From Heterobilharzia americana (lineage: Eukaryota > Platyhelminthes > Trematoda > Strigeidida > Schistosomatidae): a stretch of 64,000 nt of DNA. Location of the stretch: positions 27,357,661-27,421,660 of the forward strand of contig OX104127.1 in the NCBI GenBank assembly GCA_944470555.2, in the 5' to 3' direction. Positions 40,175 through 54,299 of this stretch are shown piece after piece; within the stretch, counting starts at the first letter, position 1, and the number at the start of each line of letters is the position of its first letter. A program made the position numbers and the translations under genes. The notes below the pieces were generated by a model. It searched no databases. It saw nothing but the letters and a program-made list of their open reading frames with translations, and was not told the origin of the DNA.

Positions 40175-41840
40175 AGTCTTTTCAACCTGGTGCCACCACT
40201 CCTCACAAGCTCTCATTTCTTCCTCACACCATCTCATCCATGTCACCCTCACCCCATACATCCAACTCATCGTTCTCCCTTTGGATTACACTCGACGGCC
40301 TGGCCTGGCGCGTGATATCACCAAATGCTCATCTCACTGTATGCTCAGTCAAATCCATCTCCACTTTCTCCTTCTACAGACTTGCTGGGTGATGGATTCT
40401 TGGTTGGTTCGTTACCAGCCAACCAGTCAAAGTTCCTCCTTGCTTATTCTTATTTTTCCGGGCATCTGATCCCCATCTTCACTATCGAGTGAGCATGGGC
40501 GGCACCTGTTGATGTATGTCTGTAGTATGCTGGAGATGCTTTTCGTGACGCGCCAAGTCTCTCAAAAATCACATAGAAGCACTGACTTGACTGGATTGGT
40601 GTTGGAAATCGGGATGTTGTTCACGCTTCATGCTGAATGCATTGCATTGCAGTGCAGTCGATCTCCACTCTGATTATTCCAGACCAATGCAGGAAGGCCT
40701 GTCTTGCTGACTCTCCCATGCTGGTTTTGACGTTTTCAACTATGCCTGTGACGCCTGTAGTAGTTGAAACGATGCTGCCTAGGTAGGTGGGTGGGTGAGT
40801 AGGTAGGTAGGTAGTTCGGTGAATGGGTAGGTAGCTAGGTGGGTGGGTGTGTGGGTAGGTAGGTAGGTGAAAGAGACTACTCCCTTCAGGTTTCTCCAGT
40901 TCATCCTGATCGCTGCTTCTTGTTGTTATTGTTGTTCATGTTGTTTGAGTATCTCCATCACCTCTGTCTTCTCTGTGTTCACCTGAAAGAAGTTTCGTCT
41001 TCTTGCGCTACCCTGCCTCGCCACCTCCGTCAACTTGTTAGTTTTCGCCTGTAGATCTTCGAGTTTGAGCAACAAGACACCAAACATAAATCATCATCGT
41101 TGGCAAAATCCAAATCTTCTAGTGTCTTTCCATCGGTCAAACAGCGTATGGCCCTCTTCTTTCTCCTCACAGTTTGTTTCATGATCCAGTCCAGTTCAGT
41201 CGACCACAATGAGGAAGATGATTGGTGATGATGGTAGGCGACAACTTTGTCTTACCCCTATCTTCACTAAAAAGGCATCACTGAACTGAGATTTCCATTT
41301 CCAATCACTTGGTATGTAGCATCCTCACATAGCATAGCATAGCGTAGCATATAGCTGGTGTTGAATGAGGTTGATAAAGGTTTGTGGCACTAAGACCGTA
41401 GTGCTGAAGCAAGCAGCTGCCTGCCAAATTACTTCTCGTTCGACGGTGCTGATGGCCTTTTCAAAGTCTATGAAGTTGAGGTAAGGTAGAGAGTTGACTG
41501 CCATTCTATGATCTGTTCTATGATTATGCGTAGCGTTACAATGTGATGCGCACATGATTTGTGTTTCCTGAAGCCAACCAGCCTGTTCCGGTCGTAATTT
41601 TGAAACTAGCGGTTCTATTAGTCTCTCCAGTATGATGCAACTTAATGATTTGCTTGAGGTGGACAGCAGCGTAATTCCTCGCCAGTTCTTGCGAAGACTT
41701 ACGTCTCCTTTCTTCAGGAGTTTGTCACGATAGCCATCCTAGCATTTAGCAAGTATCTTTCCTTCCTTGCCAACCTTCTTTAGTAGTGATATAAGCATGT
41801 CCGCTGATGTCTCTAATGCACTGCTATTTTTGGTCTCTTT
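40060..41840 (-). mobile_element. RTE lineage B copy, antisense, spanning the inner boundary of the right arm
   Basis: Continuous from its 3' tail at about 40060 through the hinge, the KLTE.. segment, the FADDL region (41085-41115), RT motif B (about 41190) and motif A (about 41470), to NWRGITLLS (about 41690). The portion from 41055 on is shared with the left arm. The portion 40060-41054 is unique to this side. Internal microsatellites have expanded: (CT)n at 40127-40172 and a GGTA/GGTG run at 40774-40867. Confidence 0.85.
40127..40172. repeat. (CT)n microsatellite
   Basis: About 23 CT units within the RTE copy, at the place where other copies read CACTCTCTTCTCTGCA. Confidence 0.95.
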
Positions 41841-44800
41841 TCTATGCGTTTAATTCCACTTCATTCTTCGGTTAATGTTTGCTACATAACCTATGTTCAT
41901 TCACTCTAACTTTCAGCGGTGTACAAATTTCACCAACAGAATCTCCCTCATGGTCCGTACATTTCATCTTATACATCTAGTTGTTTTGTGTAATCCTTAG
42001 GATCACATCTTCCACTTTGATTAAGACATTCTCCAGAGAATTTGAAGGTTTGAAATATACTATAATACCGTACTCAGCCCAAACTGTTTTCATTTGTTCT
42101 GTAGTACCTGTTTTATTCAGAATTGTTATTGTTGGTTTTCATAACTTATTTTCAGTCTTAATGTTCTTATCTGTTTGCTTCTTGTCATTTTTCTTAAAAA
42201 TATTATTGGAAAAAGGGTTTGAATAATCATTTTCAACTAATACTTGTTTTATTTTAGAAATTTAATTTTCTATATCTTTCGGACCGATCACAATATTTTT
42301 ACCTCTATGTATTAGGTTCAAAGCTACTGTTTGGGACGTTTGATGGATAGACGATTTGAGTGATAGCTTCAATGGTACAGAAGGCATACTTTTTAAGGCT
42401 CAATGTCAGTGTCTATGCTAGAAACTGGTACTGGTCAACGGTTCTCTTCTTAATACGTAGACTTTCTATATATGTACTGATTTACCTAACTATCAACACG
42501 ATGTCTGTCTTACCAACCTAGCCTATTAAGGAATTCATCTTTAACTGTATTCACCTTAGGTTCCATCAAAGTACAAGTAGAGATAACAGAAACACAATGT
42601 TTTCCTGATCATCAACTAACCTGATTAATTACACCTTTTGTAAATCTTAGCCGATTAGTTACAGGACTTTGAAAAGTACAGCCCCCTGAAAAATGTGTTC
42701 ATGTGTGCAAAAACAAATAAAAGTGCAAAACGTAAAGTGGTAAACACTTTACTGATTCATCTACTTAAAAATGAATAGAAATATTGATAGGAAAATATGT
42801 TAAGAATACATGAAAATCAGGCTTGAAAGAAAAACAATAAACAATAAAACATGAATGTGCAAATTATTACATCTAGTAAAAGTATGAGGTACGCATATAA
42901 AAGTGAATTGGCAGCAAAGAATGCTCCATAGGATATGTTACACAAATGTTATAGCATAGTTCATCATATGTCCTTTTCGTGTTCTCTCGTCAAAAGCGCT
43001 GACCGATTCATATCGACCGAGTTTGTAATGGATCTACACTAAACTATACTAACTGACATTGCAGGGTAGTAATGTTATTTGACTGGACATAACCATTTGA
43101 AAGCCTATTATAAGATGAATTTCAAGCTTGATGGCGCAAATTTGTGAAGGATATCTACAACCTGAAGACAACTATTCCTCTTTAGTAAGTGAGTTTGAAC
43201 ACCTGTCAAATTCGTTTGAAGCACGAAACTAGGATTCTGGGATCAAAATTTTTAAAAATAAATAAGCATGAATGATAATACTTCCGAATACCCTAGACTA
43301 GGTTACAGATCCTTAGATTCGTATGTATACATGAGCAATGACGTTAAACAACTCAAAGGTTACTTTTTGCTGGAAAATACTTGAGTTGTATATTTTTTTT
43401 ATTGTTTGACTATTTATTGGATAAAAGCTGTCTAGTGAACCAAAACACTTAAGAAAATATAAAATTCCAAAAACGAAAAGATGTTTAGTGAAGTGAAACT
43501 AAATATGGAAAAATAACAAAATCTTAGACGAACTTTAGTAGTTTAAAGTCAAAATTTACTGATCAATCTTAATGAAACTTTCCACCTTATCTATTCACTT
43601 TGAATACTCATCATTTTCTTTCAACCTTTCAATGCTCTGAGAAACACTTCTGATACAATACAATAGTGGTTGACTTATTTCTCAGTGATCACTTTCAAAC
43701 GGATTTCTACAAAGTTAATAAATCTACCATGATCATGTATATTAGATATTTCAAAGTCAGGCAATGTGATCACACGACGCAAAAGGCGTAAGCTCTCAGT
43801 TATCCTTAATTAGTGTGGTGTGATACTTTTCGTAGCAATCGATAAACTTCACAGTTTCATCTTCTGGCTCCTTGAATACAATATACTTCGAACATCAATT
43901 CTGAGATATGTGGGGATTTATTTATTGATTTCAGGTTGATATTCATCATGAACTGATACCATTTGTATGGGACTAGTATGGAACTTCTCAGCAGTACGAA
44001 CCCATGACTCCACCAGGGATTTTAGGTAGCTGAAATTTAATTTCATCAATCATATCAGTTGTGTTGTTTAAGTAAACGGTTATCTTGATATATCTGATCT
44101 CCATGCAGATACTTTTATCATGGTCCTAGGTGTTCAAGCTACTTTTTCAACTGGTCATTTCGTCCATCATAGTGATTTTGATAGAAAACCACAGAAATGA
44201 ATCTAATCTCTTAACTATTTCAGAATTCTTGTTCAACATCAAGCAGTGGTAAATGCTTATCAGATCATCATTAAAACCAAAGATGATTCTACAGAGGAAA
44301 ATGATGATATCATTTACTAAAACTATAATATCGTATTTATAATCACTAGCAACATCAAGCAACAGTCTATTAATAAACACTACATTGAGAAAATATCAAT
44401 GGTATAATACCGGAGAGTGGAATATAAATGTGTCTAGATACAGAAAAAAGATGGCTTGGCAACCCGCAAGGTAATGGAAGTAACCACGATTGTGTGGAAT
44501 TCGATAACCTATGACCTGCTATTAGACGATAATCATGGATCTTAAACGTTAAACTGACAGGCGAAAGAAGATTCCCAGACAAACAGAAAACAATGAGCAT
44601 GATAATGGTGAGATTATTACTGAAAAAATAACCAGATAAATAGAAAGTGGTTAAGATCATGGTAGAATCATCATTTATAAATGCTTGTCCTACAAGTATA
44701 AATTAAGCCTGAAATAGTGAGTCTGTAATCCCCATTACTTGTAAAAGTAGTAAAGTCACATGACTTTTGAAGCATATGATTTTATCGAGTCGGAACTCTT

Positions 44801-46733
44801 AAAAGATGACTGTGGTGAAGCCCTTCAGCCACAACTAATAAAGTGTTCTAGTATCAGACTAATAATAACTTTATACTCTCCCCTTGTTGATCGAAAAGGA
44901 TGACATTCTGAAATATATCTGGACTTTTTTCACAGCATATGACCAGTGTAACACACACTGTATGAAGAAATAAACTTGTAGTTGCTTCTGACGTATCTAC
45001 ATACAACCTGTTGATTAGAGAAAACAATCGAAATCTCTACAGAAGAGAATACATTTATTAAAGACCACTACTATACTACCCTGCAGGTCACCATTAGTCA
45101 ACAAGGTTTTTTCAAGAACTATAAAGAGTAATTTGACCTGTTATTTTGTCTTCAAATTCATCTCGATAAATTTACAAGGAGAACCATTTTGACTAAGTAA
45201 TTGTTGGAGTCTTTCTAGTTCATTATCACGCAGACATATGTAAATCTTGAAGACAGTTACTGGATTACTTTCTTCTTTCTCACCAGCTTTACCCAACTTT
45301 GAAAATGTTTATTCTCCGCTCCATTTTGGTTCCCTATACATCAATCTTTGAAGAGAACGAACTCATATTTTCATCGACAGAACACATCTAAAAAGCGAAA
45401 CTCGTAATTCACCTTCGGCTGTAGATTAAAATAGATCCACTGATGGTGACTAACAGATTTTTGAAGTATGACCTCCATGTCAGCGTTTCCATTACGAATG
45501 ATAAACGTATTAGCCATGTACCTTTCATCAAAAGTGAGTCGCTAGGGATAACATACAGCCAACTGTCACGATTTAAAAAATGTGACAAACCAGATTGTTT
45601 TGTAAAACATTAGTGTTAAGCAACATTACATGCAATATCACGGATCAAACATAAAGAACATAGCGCTAGTTATAAGAAGTATCAACTTTTTAACTTTACT
45701 CAGTATGTGACTTGTTTTCACTCACTTCATCTTTCCAGATGGCTATAAATGTTTTAAATAATTAACGCAGTAAGTAAGCCGTTTGAATTTTAGCAGTAAT
45801 CACTCAGTACCTGGCTTTACTCCTTGTAAGGTTATGAAGCTTTACCATATCTCTGAAATAAATATATCATTTCTAGGTAGATCATGGAGATGATTCATCC
45901 TGTTATGATTTTGTATACGCTTCCAACAATATATTACTTTGTCAACTGACTTCACTGTCAATGAAGAAACTGTGCCACCTAGGGATGCTGTAGCCTGGTG
46001 CATACTCACTGAAGCTAGAATAGTTAACTCAAACAAAAATGTAAGTGAACATTCAGGTAATAAAAGGTTTATTAAACTTTGAAACATTCATAAACTGTAA
46101 GTTCAACTAAACAATCTCCCGCTGACATACTAGTAAAGGTTAAGGAATTTAAAGGGTTTTGAAAGAAAATTCCAGGCATTCCGTATATATATTACCATGT
46201 TTCTATTTTCCTCTAATTAACTCAGTGATAATCAGTAAAACAACACGCCACTACTCTTAGGTGAACATAAATACCCACAGATTTACATACTCCAAATAAA
46301 ACAACATTAGATTCTGGATTGAGAATTCATGCTTATTATATATTTCAAGAAACTATGTCACTATTTCCAGTTTTACCATTTCAGAAATATTAATATGCTA
46401 CTTTTTTCACATCCTCTTATACATTTAAGGTGTAGAATGGATTACGAAAACTACAATCAAGTCCAGTAACCTTTTGTAGTTTCATGAAATCAAAGAATTA
46501 CACTATCCATATGGTAATAGTTAGCGGCTCAAAAGCGAGTAGATGGGATGTAGTTCCAACCCTTTATTACCTAACCTAAGTTGATAAGGTATACCTAAAC
46601 ATTGGACAAATCAGTTGACTGTTACCTCTGCTTTAGAAATAAACAAAAATTCAAAATACGAAATACATCTTGGTTAGAGATTTACCAACTTGCAATTTTA
46701 TCGGTAACCAAATTAATGTTAACCAATTTAGAT

Positions 46734-47385
46734 CATTTTTTGAACTATAGGCGGCAAAGATGAGGACGTCAAATCCAAGATCGAAAAGACAGCAAAACAG
46801 GCGTTCATTAACCTGAAACCAGTGTGGAGATCTTCCAAACTCAGCACAAAGCATGAACAACATCCAGATTTTCAACACCAATCCAGTCAAGTCAGTGCTT
46901 CTATGTGATGCTTGAGAGACTTGGCACATTACGAAAGGGATTTCCAACAAACTACAGATATTCATCAACAACTGCCACGTACACTGGCTCGTTACTGAAG
47001 ATGGAGATCGAATGGCCAGAATAATTAGAATAAGCAAGGAGGAACTGTGGCTGGCTAGTTGGCTAGCTGGCTTGTAACGAACCAACCAACAATCTATCAT
47101 CCAACGAATATGCGGAATGAAGTGGAGATGGATTTGACTGGGCATGCGGTTAGATGACTATTCGGTGACATGACGTGCCAGGCCAGGCGCTCGAGTGGAA
47201 CTCAGATGGGAAACGGATAGTTGTGCGTCTGAGGTGAGGGTGATATGTAGAAGATGCTGTGGGGAAGAAATGAGAGCTTGTGGGGAGTGGTTGGGCGTGG
47301 TTGAAAAGATTGCAGAGAAGAGAGTGGAATGGATATGTGCTACTGAATCCTTAAGTTCCACTCGGAACTCAAGGGACAAATAATA
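46734..47385 (+). mobile_element. RTE lineage B 3' fragment, sense, in right arm
   Basis: Partner of 7975-8625. Over about 47148-47228 it differs from that partner at about ten sites and matches the copies at 31.7 and 33.8 kb there, while its flanks match the partner. This looks like a gene-conversion tract. Confidence 0.8.
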
Positions 47386-48057
47386 AAATTAATAATAATT
47401 TAGATCATTTACCTTTTTTATGAATCGTAAACACAAGTTCACAAAAATAAAAAAATCATTATCAAGCAATTTTTTTGAACTAAGGTTATCAATCATCCAG
47501 TTAGTGACAGCCTGTGACAGTCTTTGAAAGACGAGAGGAAGTAAAGCCTAATATACTCGAAAGGACCACCTGACTTATAGGCATTCCAGAATTTAGTGTT
47601 TAAAGTGATCGTGTCTATGAAACTCTACTCAGGTATAAGTTCATCAGAGTAAACAAGCATTTTAGGCGGATATGAGAAAAGCACTTTAACTGTTCCCTTA
47701 CCATGATCTACTCATCCTGTTTGCAGTGTACTTTTAAGATTCTACTTTATCAAAACTCATTATAAGCCATTAACAAACTTCTATGTGAATAAGATGTATG
47801 GAGAGGACTATTATTCTTTTCAGCTACTATACGCCACCTTCAAAATGTGTTCTCAGCTCACAGAAGAACAAATATAAGTGTGAAGAGAGAAAACATTTTA
47901 ACACTTCATTCTTTAGTATGGTTTGCTTCACAGCACTGTCGAAAGATATACTTCCATACTTGCAACTGCATAAACACTAACGAGTATATGTAGGCGGGTG
48001 GAAATAGATGCATACGTTTTACATGATATTTGTAAATGAGAAACTTTTTTTGTGCAT

Positions 48058-49024
<967 letters not shown>

Positions 49025-49036
49025 TAATAACAATAT

Positions 49037-50339
49037 AATATACTCAAAGTTCATCGGAGAAAGAGAAGAAAATAAATAGTCGTAAAAAGGGTGATGTTTT
49101 GAATTTGGAGTTTCTAAAATACTCACATGCCTAGATTGTATCTGACAATCTTACCAAGTCACACTCAGTGGTTTGTCACTTCATTCAGTTAATCCCAACA
49201 CTAGGAAATTCTGAAATTTTGTAGTTCTCTGTGGTAAACCATCTACCGTAGGAATGATTTCGAGTTGAGAACACCTAATCACCTTAGGTTAATCGATATT
49301 CAAGATATTATTGTGTTATCTGAATTATATGCATGAAGTGTATCATATGTCTTAAAAAATAGGTCACATTAGCTACATTCAGCGAAGTTCAGCCTTCAGA
49401 AGTATGTAAGTCAAGTAAATTTACTTATACTTTCTTTAATCCGTTAACCTATTAATACTCAAGCTCCCTAATCTTTATAATGAGCAATCCATGAAAACAG
49501 TTTCCTATTCATCTTTGTGTTTGCTATTATATTTCAGACATGATTTCATAGTCAAATATTGCTATAATTGCAGTGTTGGACAGTAAATAAATCGACGCTG
49601 CTTCCAGTTATTTATTGATACACGACATACTTGTGAAGCTTTCATTGTTATATTAAACAGTAGCATCAAAGTCAGTGAACCCAAGTTATGTCATCTCAAG
49701 TTGTAGTTTTTATTCGACCCTATGTGGACAGTAAAGTCTAGCAAGCTAATTGTCGATTAAAATATCATTCTGTTTGATTTAGCTAGATGTTAAAAGTTCT
49801 CTTCATAAGAGAAAGTAATTCTTGACATAACCAAGCGTAGCATTTAAACTTTTATACGTACAAGTGCTATAAAAGTAGAATGTTGAATGATGATACATAA
49901 AGTTTCCATCAGCTCCCAGTCACTAAATAGTGTTTGTGAGTATGGATGACATTTCGAGCACAATTTACTCCTTATACTCATATCAAGGTAATCAAACAGC
50001 TTCCTGTCTCAGTAATTCATAATTTTGCTGCTTTTCATCCGTTGATATGATTGATAATAGGATTTTCCATGTATATGAAACCGGTGTTGAGTACTTCTTA
50101 TTACAGGTGCTATGCGTTGAATCGACAAATAGTTTCAGTGGTCAGCATCTACGTTGCGTTACAATCAACTTACTTCACTATTACTCCTTTTATGCGTCAT
50201 CATATATAGCTGTATAAGTTTGGGAGGATAGTTAATAAGAAGTTCAGCTTGTTTTGCTTTTCCTTATTTAAATTTTACAACTTGCGAAATAAACAAATTA
50301 TTTAACCATTTAACTAAGCCTCCTTATTCTGTTGTAGGG
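49037..50339. other. Unassigned sequence right of the duplication
   Basis: No gene or repeat recognised. Confidence 0.4.
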
Positions 50340-50429
50340 TGACATGATCTAAAGTAAGACATCTATTAGATTGCGGTGGTCTTCTGCAGATGCCTTCGTT
50401 TTATTTTTATAAACTCATTCAGAGAAAAA

Positions 50430-50760
50430 GCTTGTCAGCTTAAGACTGTAGGGATCCAGGATTTACAATATACGTTGCACTGACTGTAAAGTTATGTATA
50501 CCGATCAAACTAACCAATCACGGACAGTCAGTTTGGTAGAACACTGTAACTTACTCAAGTCTAGACTTATAGGCCAAACCAAAATGAGTAAGCTATAGAA
50601 GAATTCAAGTGATGACATAACCACACAGTAAAACCGAATAGAGTAACAATCCTAAAGACTAATGTAATTTTATGCAAAGAGAGGCCGATCACTGAATCTC
50701 TCTTTGTCGATTTAATGCCTAGCATATTCTGTAACAGAAGCACTCAACACCGAATTCAGA
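50430..50760 (+). pseudogene. GIY-YIG-like retroelement endonuclease remnant
   Basis: Translation gives VYNIRCTDCKVMYTDQTNQS, then RTVSLVEHCNLLKSRLIG, and later FYAKRGRSLNLSLSI-like residues. The pattern VYxIxCxDCxxxYxxQT...R...EH fits GIY-YIG modules of PLE-like elements, from a lineage different from that at 37.9 and 52.6 kb. Stops interrupt it. Confidence 0.5.
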
Positions 50761-50944
50761 TATATGGAAAATCCCAGGAGAAAAACCATCTTCATGATGA
50801 AAAAGGTTAAAACATCTGCCACGAATCATGAATTATTATTGTATTCTACGGTGGACAACTTTATTTTATAACAAGAAAACCTTAGCAGAATTTACTGAAG
50901 AAAATAAATTCTTCGTTCATGATCATGATAAGCATAATCATGCA

Positions 50945-51100
50945 CTAACTGACGTAAGTTGCAGGACCATTGAAAATTTAGACCACTGAACAACTGTTTC
51001 CTCCTAGAATGAGACTTTTCAGCAGTGCACACATGCGACCTCGCCAGGGGATCCATCCCAGACTGTTAGGCTTCATGACCAGCGCACTAACCGCTCAGAC
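50945..51100 (-). mobile_element. Hammerhead SINE (beta type), minus copy of pair D
   Basis: The hammerhead at 50981-51030 (minus) reads GTGCACTG, CTGAAAA (G8 changed to A), GAAAC, GTT, then CAGTGG. The tRNA-like head follows with a weak B-box. Predicted inactive. Confidence 0.7.
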
Positions 51101-51139
51101 AATGTGTTGGAATCTAAAGGTCCAAAAATATTCAAAATT

Positions 51140-51286
51140 CCGGCGGGAAAACGCGTGCACACTGAGGAGAAGTCCTGAACTAGAACGAAACAGCTGTCCA
51201 GTGCCCCAAGGTTTTCAGTGGTTACCCAACTGTCGTCACTTCATGAATAATACTACTTTGAGGTCAATAAATCCCCATAAACTTCA

Positions 51287-51288
<2 letters not shown>
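51140..51288 (+). mobile_element. Hammerhead SINE (beta type), plus copy of pair D
   Basis: Core boxes CTGAGGA (51162-51168), GAAAC (51187-51191) and GTC (51196-51198) are all kept. Stem II (51169-51186) is lengthened and poorly paired, and stem I needs an internal loop (GCAC with GTGC). The tail ends GGTCAATAAATCCCC, followed directly by (AT)n. Confidence 0.7.

Positions 51289-51289
<1 letters not shown>

Positions 51290-51338
<49 letters not shown>
51290..51338. repeat. (AT)n microsatellite at SINE 3' end
   Basis: About 24 units, immediately after the SINE tail. Confidence 0.95.
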
Positions 51339-51340
<2 letters not shown>

Positions 51341-52330
51341 AGTGAGATAAAAAACATTTAATAGCAGCTATAACTCCTGACTAGTTTGATGTTGAATGAA
51401 TCATATGACTAAAAATCATGATACCTAGCCCAGTGATAACCAAAGCAATCCACAACATAGATCAAAATTTTATTGGTTAAAGTTGACCAATATCATCACA
51501 AGTATAGACGAGTCCAGTTTAATACTGTGCATCCGTTGTCAAGTGTTTGCATGAATAAAGCTGATTGCTTCTTTTCACCTTTTTCTCCTCAATGTGTTTC
51601 AGTAGTTATCACCAAGGCTTGTTTTTCAATTTTAAGATACTCATAGTTTTCGTTATCGTTGTATCCACAACGACCAATGAATTTTAGTCAGTAAAAAAAG
51701 TTCAAATAGTGATCAGTAATGACCCCTGTTTGCAAGAGTATCCATTGCAAATACTTTGGCTAAGAGATCAAATCTTAAACTGCAGCTTACCTTTGACCCA
51801 TATATGCAAAAGATGAATAAGTTCAGATTTATGCCCACTTTTGAGGCGTTTCTGATTAAACAGCTAAACATTTATAACTAAGGTTATCTAGGAACAAGTG
51901 AGATCAACAAGTGTATCAATGAATTCATATTGTGTTCACTGTCTTCTTTGTACACAAAAGTGTGTGCATGTTTTCTTCCACTTGTTATTCAACGCTTTCA
52001 GTTTTCCATGTAACAGTGTATAACCACACTTTTAAGTATACGAAACCTATAAAACTAAAACAAAACCACAAACTGGACAACGAAACATCACTTTTCAACC
52101 ACACGCTTATAATCTTTGCAAGCTAATGCACAAACAAGTTCAATCATGGACATTACAATCACTAATCAAATTGACTTTCCTTGTAAAGTATGACTCTGAA
52201 AGTTAGACTATTAATACATGGAGTTAAAAGAGCATGAAATCGCTATGAAAATAACTTCATTTCGAGATTCATTATATTTAAAGCAACTGGTCCGTTTGAT
52301 AAATTTAAACAGCGTAATCAGAAAACGAAG
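51339..52330. other. Unassigned sequence
   Basis: No gene recognised. Open frames near 51932 and 52218 are taken as chance. Confidence 0.4.
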
Positions 52331-52850
52331 ATTATCTGAAACGTGTGATGTATTAACGCTATACATTTTGAACAATCTGATCACACCTGGACTTGTCGAA
52401 CTATTTCTGTGAAAATTTACGCAAAGGGTCAATGAATTTAAAAGGAAAAATAGGAATAGGAAGGTAAAAAAAAAAAAGAAAAAAAGGGTTACGTTACTCT
52501 TGGTATGAAAATTAAAATCAACACTACTAAGGTAGGTTCAACATGAGTACGAATTGTTTTTGTATACATAATGCATGGGGTTTGAACTTACGGATAGCAA
52601 GAGCTTCAATAAATTTAAGCACTTGGCTCTGACCACTTTTATGTTGTACTTTAAAGACTGTTTTCATGTCTATCCTATGGTTAGTTTCTAGTATACGTTG
52701 AGCGATAGACGAAGATGGATGTTTGTCACCTGCACTTATCGGATCTGTTGAGGTTATTTGTTTTTGTGGCCACTTAGGTATATGTTCAGCCTTCCTTAAC
52801 TGCATATCATGATACATCACATCTTTCAGATAATCTTCGTCTTCTCATTA
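52331..52850 (-). mobile_element. Penelope-like element C-terminal fragment (GIY-YIG domain end) and 3' UTR
   Basis: The minus frame at 52820-52527 reads RKAEHIPKWPQKQI, SSSIAQRILETNHRID, then QVLKFIEALAIRKFKPHAL and CIQKQFVLMLNLP. This is the usual end of the PLE GIY-YIG endonuclease, after the catalytic Arg/Glu region. The front of the domain is missing. The 3' flank (52331-52430, GATTATCTGAAACGTGTGATG...) recurs at 60.15 and partly at 37.5 kb. Confidence 0.8.
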
Positions 52851-53234
52851 CGCTGTTTAAATGTATTACATTAATAACTGCTTGACTTAATAGTACTTAA
52901 TATTTTGTATAAATTTTATATAGTATCATTATTCCATAAACAGTCATTGTAATTTATTCATTATTATTTATTCACTAAAATGAACAATAAGTTGTACCCA
53001 TGACTTTCATCATTTGATTCATCCTATTCAAAATAAATCTAAATGAATCTTATAACTGAAGATTAAACAAGATATTCTACACATCAATATTATTAACAAT
53101 ATGGTCAACTTAATCACAGTTTTCACTGTATATCAGCATCAGTAGAAGATTCATAGAATATTGGGAACAGTGAGATGGCTGAATTACCTTGACTGATTAA
53201 TATTTAGAATTTCAGTAAACACTTACCAAAGATT
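52851..53234. other. Unassigned AT-rich sequence
   Basis: No gene or repeat recognised. Confidence 0.4.
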
Positions 53235-53515
53235 GGTATTCATCAGGAACTGACATCAGTTGGAGAACCACTGGAAACCTGGGAGAAGTAGACAGAAGTA
53301 AGAAATACGCACCACTGAATCCCAATCCAGACGCTCAATGACAACGTGCTGGCCACGGAACCTGAAGGTCCTGGGTTCAATGCCTGGCAGGGTAGTGGGT
53401 ACTCACAGCTGAAGAGTCCCATACTAGGACAAAACATCTGTCCAGGTTTCCAAGGGTTTTCCAGCTGATGTCAGTCTATGGTGAATACCAACCTGAAGTC
53501 AATAAATCTTCACAA
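53235..53515. mobile_element. Hammerhead SINE pair E (truncated minus, then plus)
   Basis: The minus copy is only about 60 nt (tail through AACCTGGGAG) before the plus copy begins near 53295. The plus copy has a good tRNA-like head (B-box GGGTTCAATGCC) and hammerhead boxes CTGAAGA (53409-53415), perfect stem II GTCCCATACTAGGAC, AAAAC (G12 changed to A) and GTC (53440-53442). Predicted inactive. Its tail contains AATAAA (53499-53504). Confidence 0.7.
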
Positions 53516-53974
53516 AATAAACCTCAAGAGAAAATTAATTAGTTTATTATCAGTTTCATTTCATATTTACAAGGCATAAAAATGAACTAGTGTGTAGTAA
53601 TGATGAATACTCATTGCATTGAAATGTGTCAGTGACTTCGGAGAAACTGCTTTAACGAATTCATACAATATATCAACAAAATAAACCTTTAAAGCATCAT
53701 CTTAGGAGATAAAAGTTCTGAGCAAAATAATTTCTGAAATGTTTATAATCTGAATAAGAAATTATAAAAGTCATAATAATACAGTATATGCCTCGCTAAT
53801 AAACAAATATCTTTTGGCATATCTACTGCATGAAAACTGGGAATTCGAAGAACCTATAAATAGTTTCTGCAACATACAGTTCAACTGAATTACCTTGTAA
53901 CACAGCATGATCATTTAATATGCTCGTCCTTATTCGTATATACAAACCTTATCATTATTTAAGTATTATGTGTC
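53516..53974. other. Unassigned AT-rich sequence
   Basis: No gene or repeat recognised. Confidence 0.4.
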
Positions 53975-54125
53975 TTTTGATCATGCTGCTGTCCACCCCG
54001 AGCAAATCATTAGGCCACATCATCCTGGAAAGAATACAAGATGCGCTAGATTCAAAATTACGACCTGAACAGGCTGGCTGACTTTAGAAAGTACAAACCA
54101 TGTACGCATCGAGTTATAACGCCAT
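53975..54125 (+). mobile_element. RTE lineage B RT fragment, sense
   Basis: A short piece corresponding to 13690-13830 (LLSTSSKSLSxIILERxxxxLxSKLRPEQAGx). It stands head-on to the antisense copy that starts at 54300. Confidence 0.7.
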
Positions 54126-54299
54126 GCAATGTTTTTTTGCAGCCAGAAAGGTGGCAAATCTATTCCTGCCTTTCCGCCTAAAGCATTTGCTGGCGTTAAA
54201 ATGTACATGGCTTCAGAAGTTAATCTTTCTTTATGTGAATGAAAACCAGTATCTAATATGCCTATTTTGTGCCTACTTTCAATAGTATGCATTACCATT

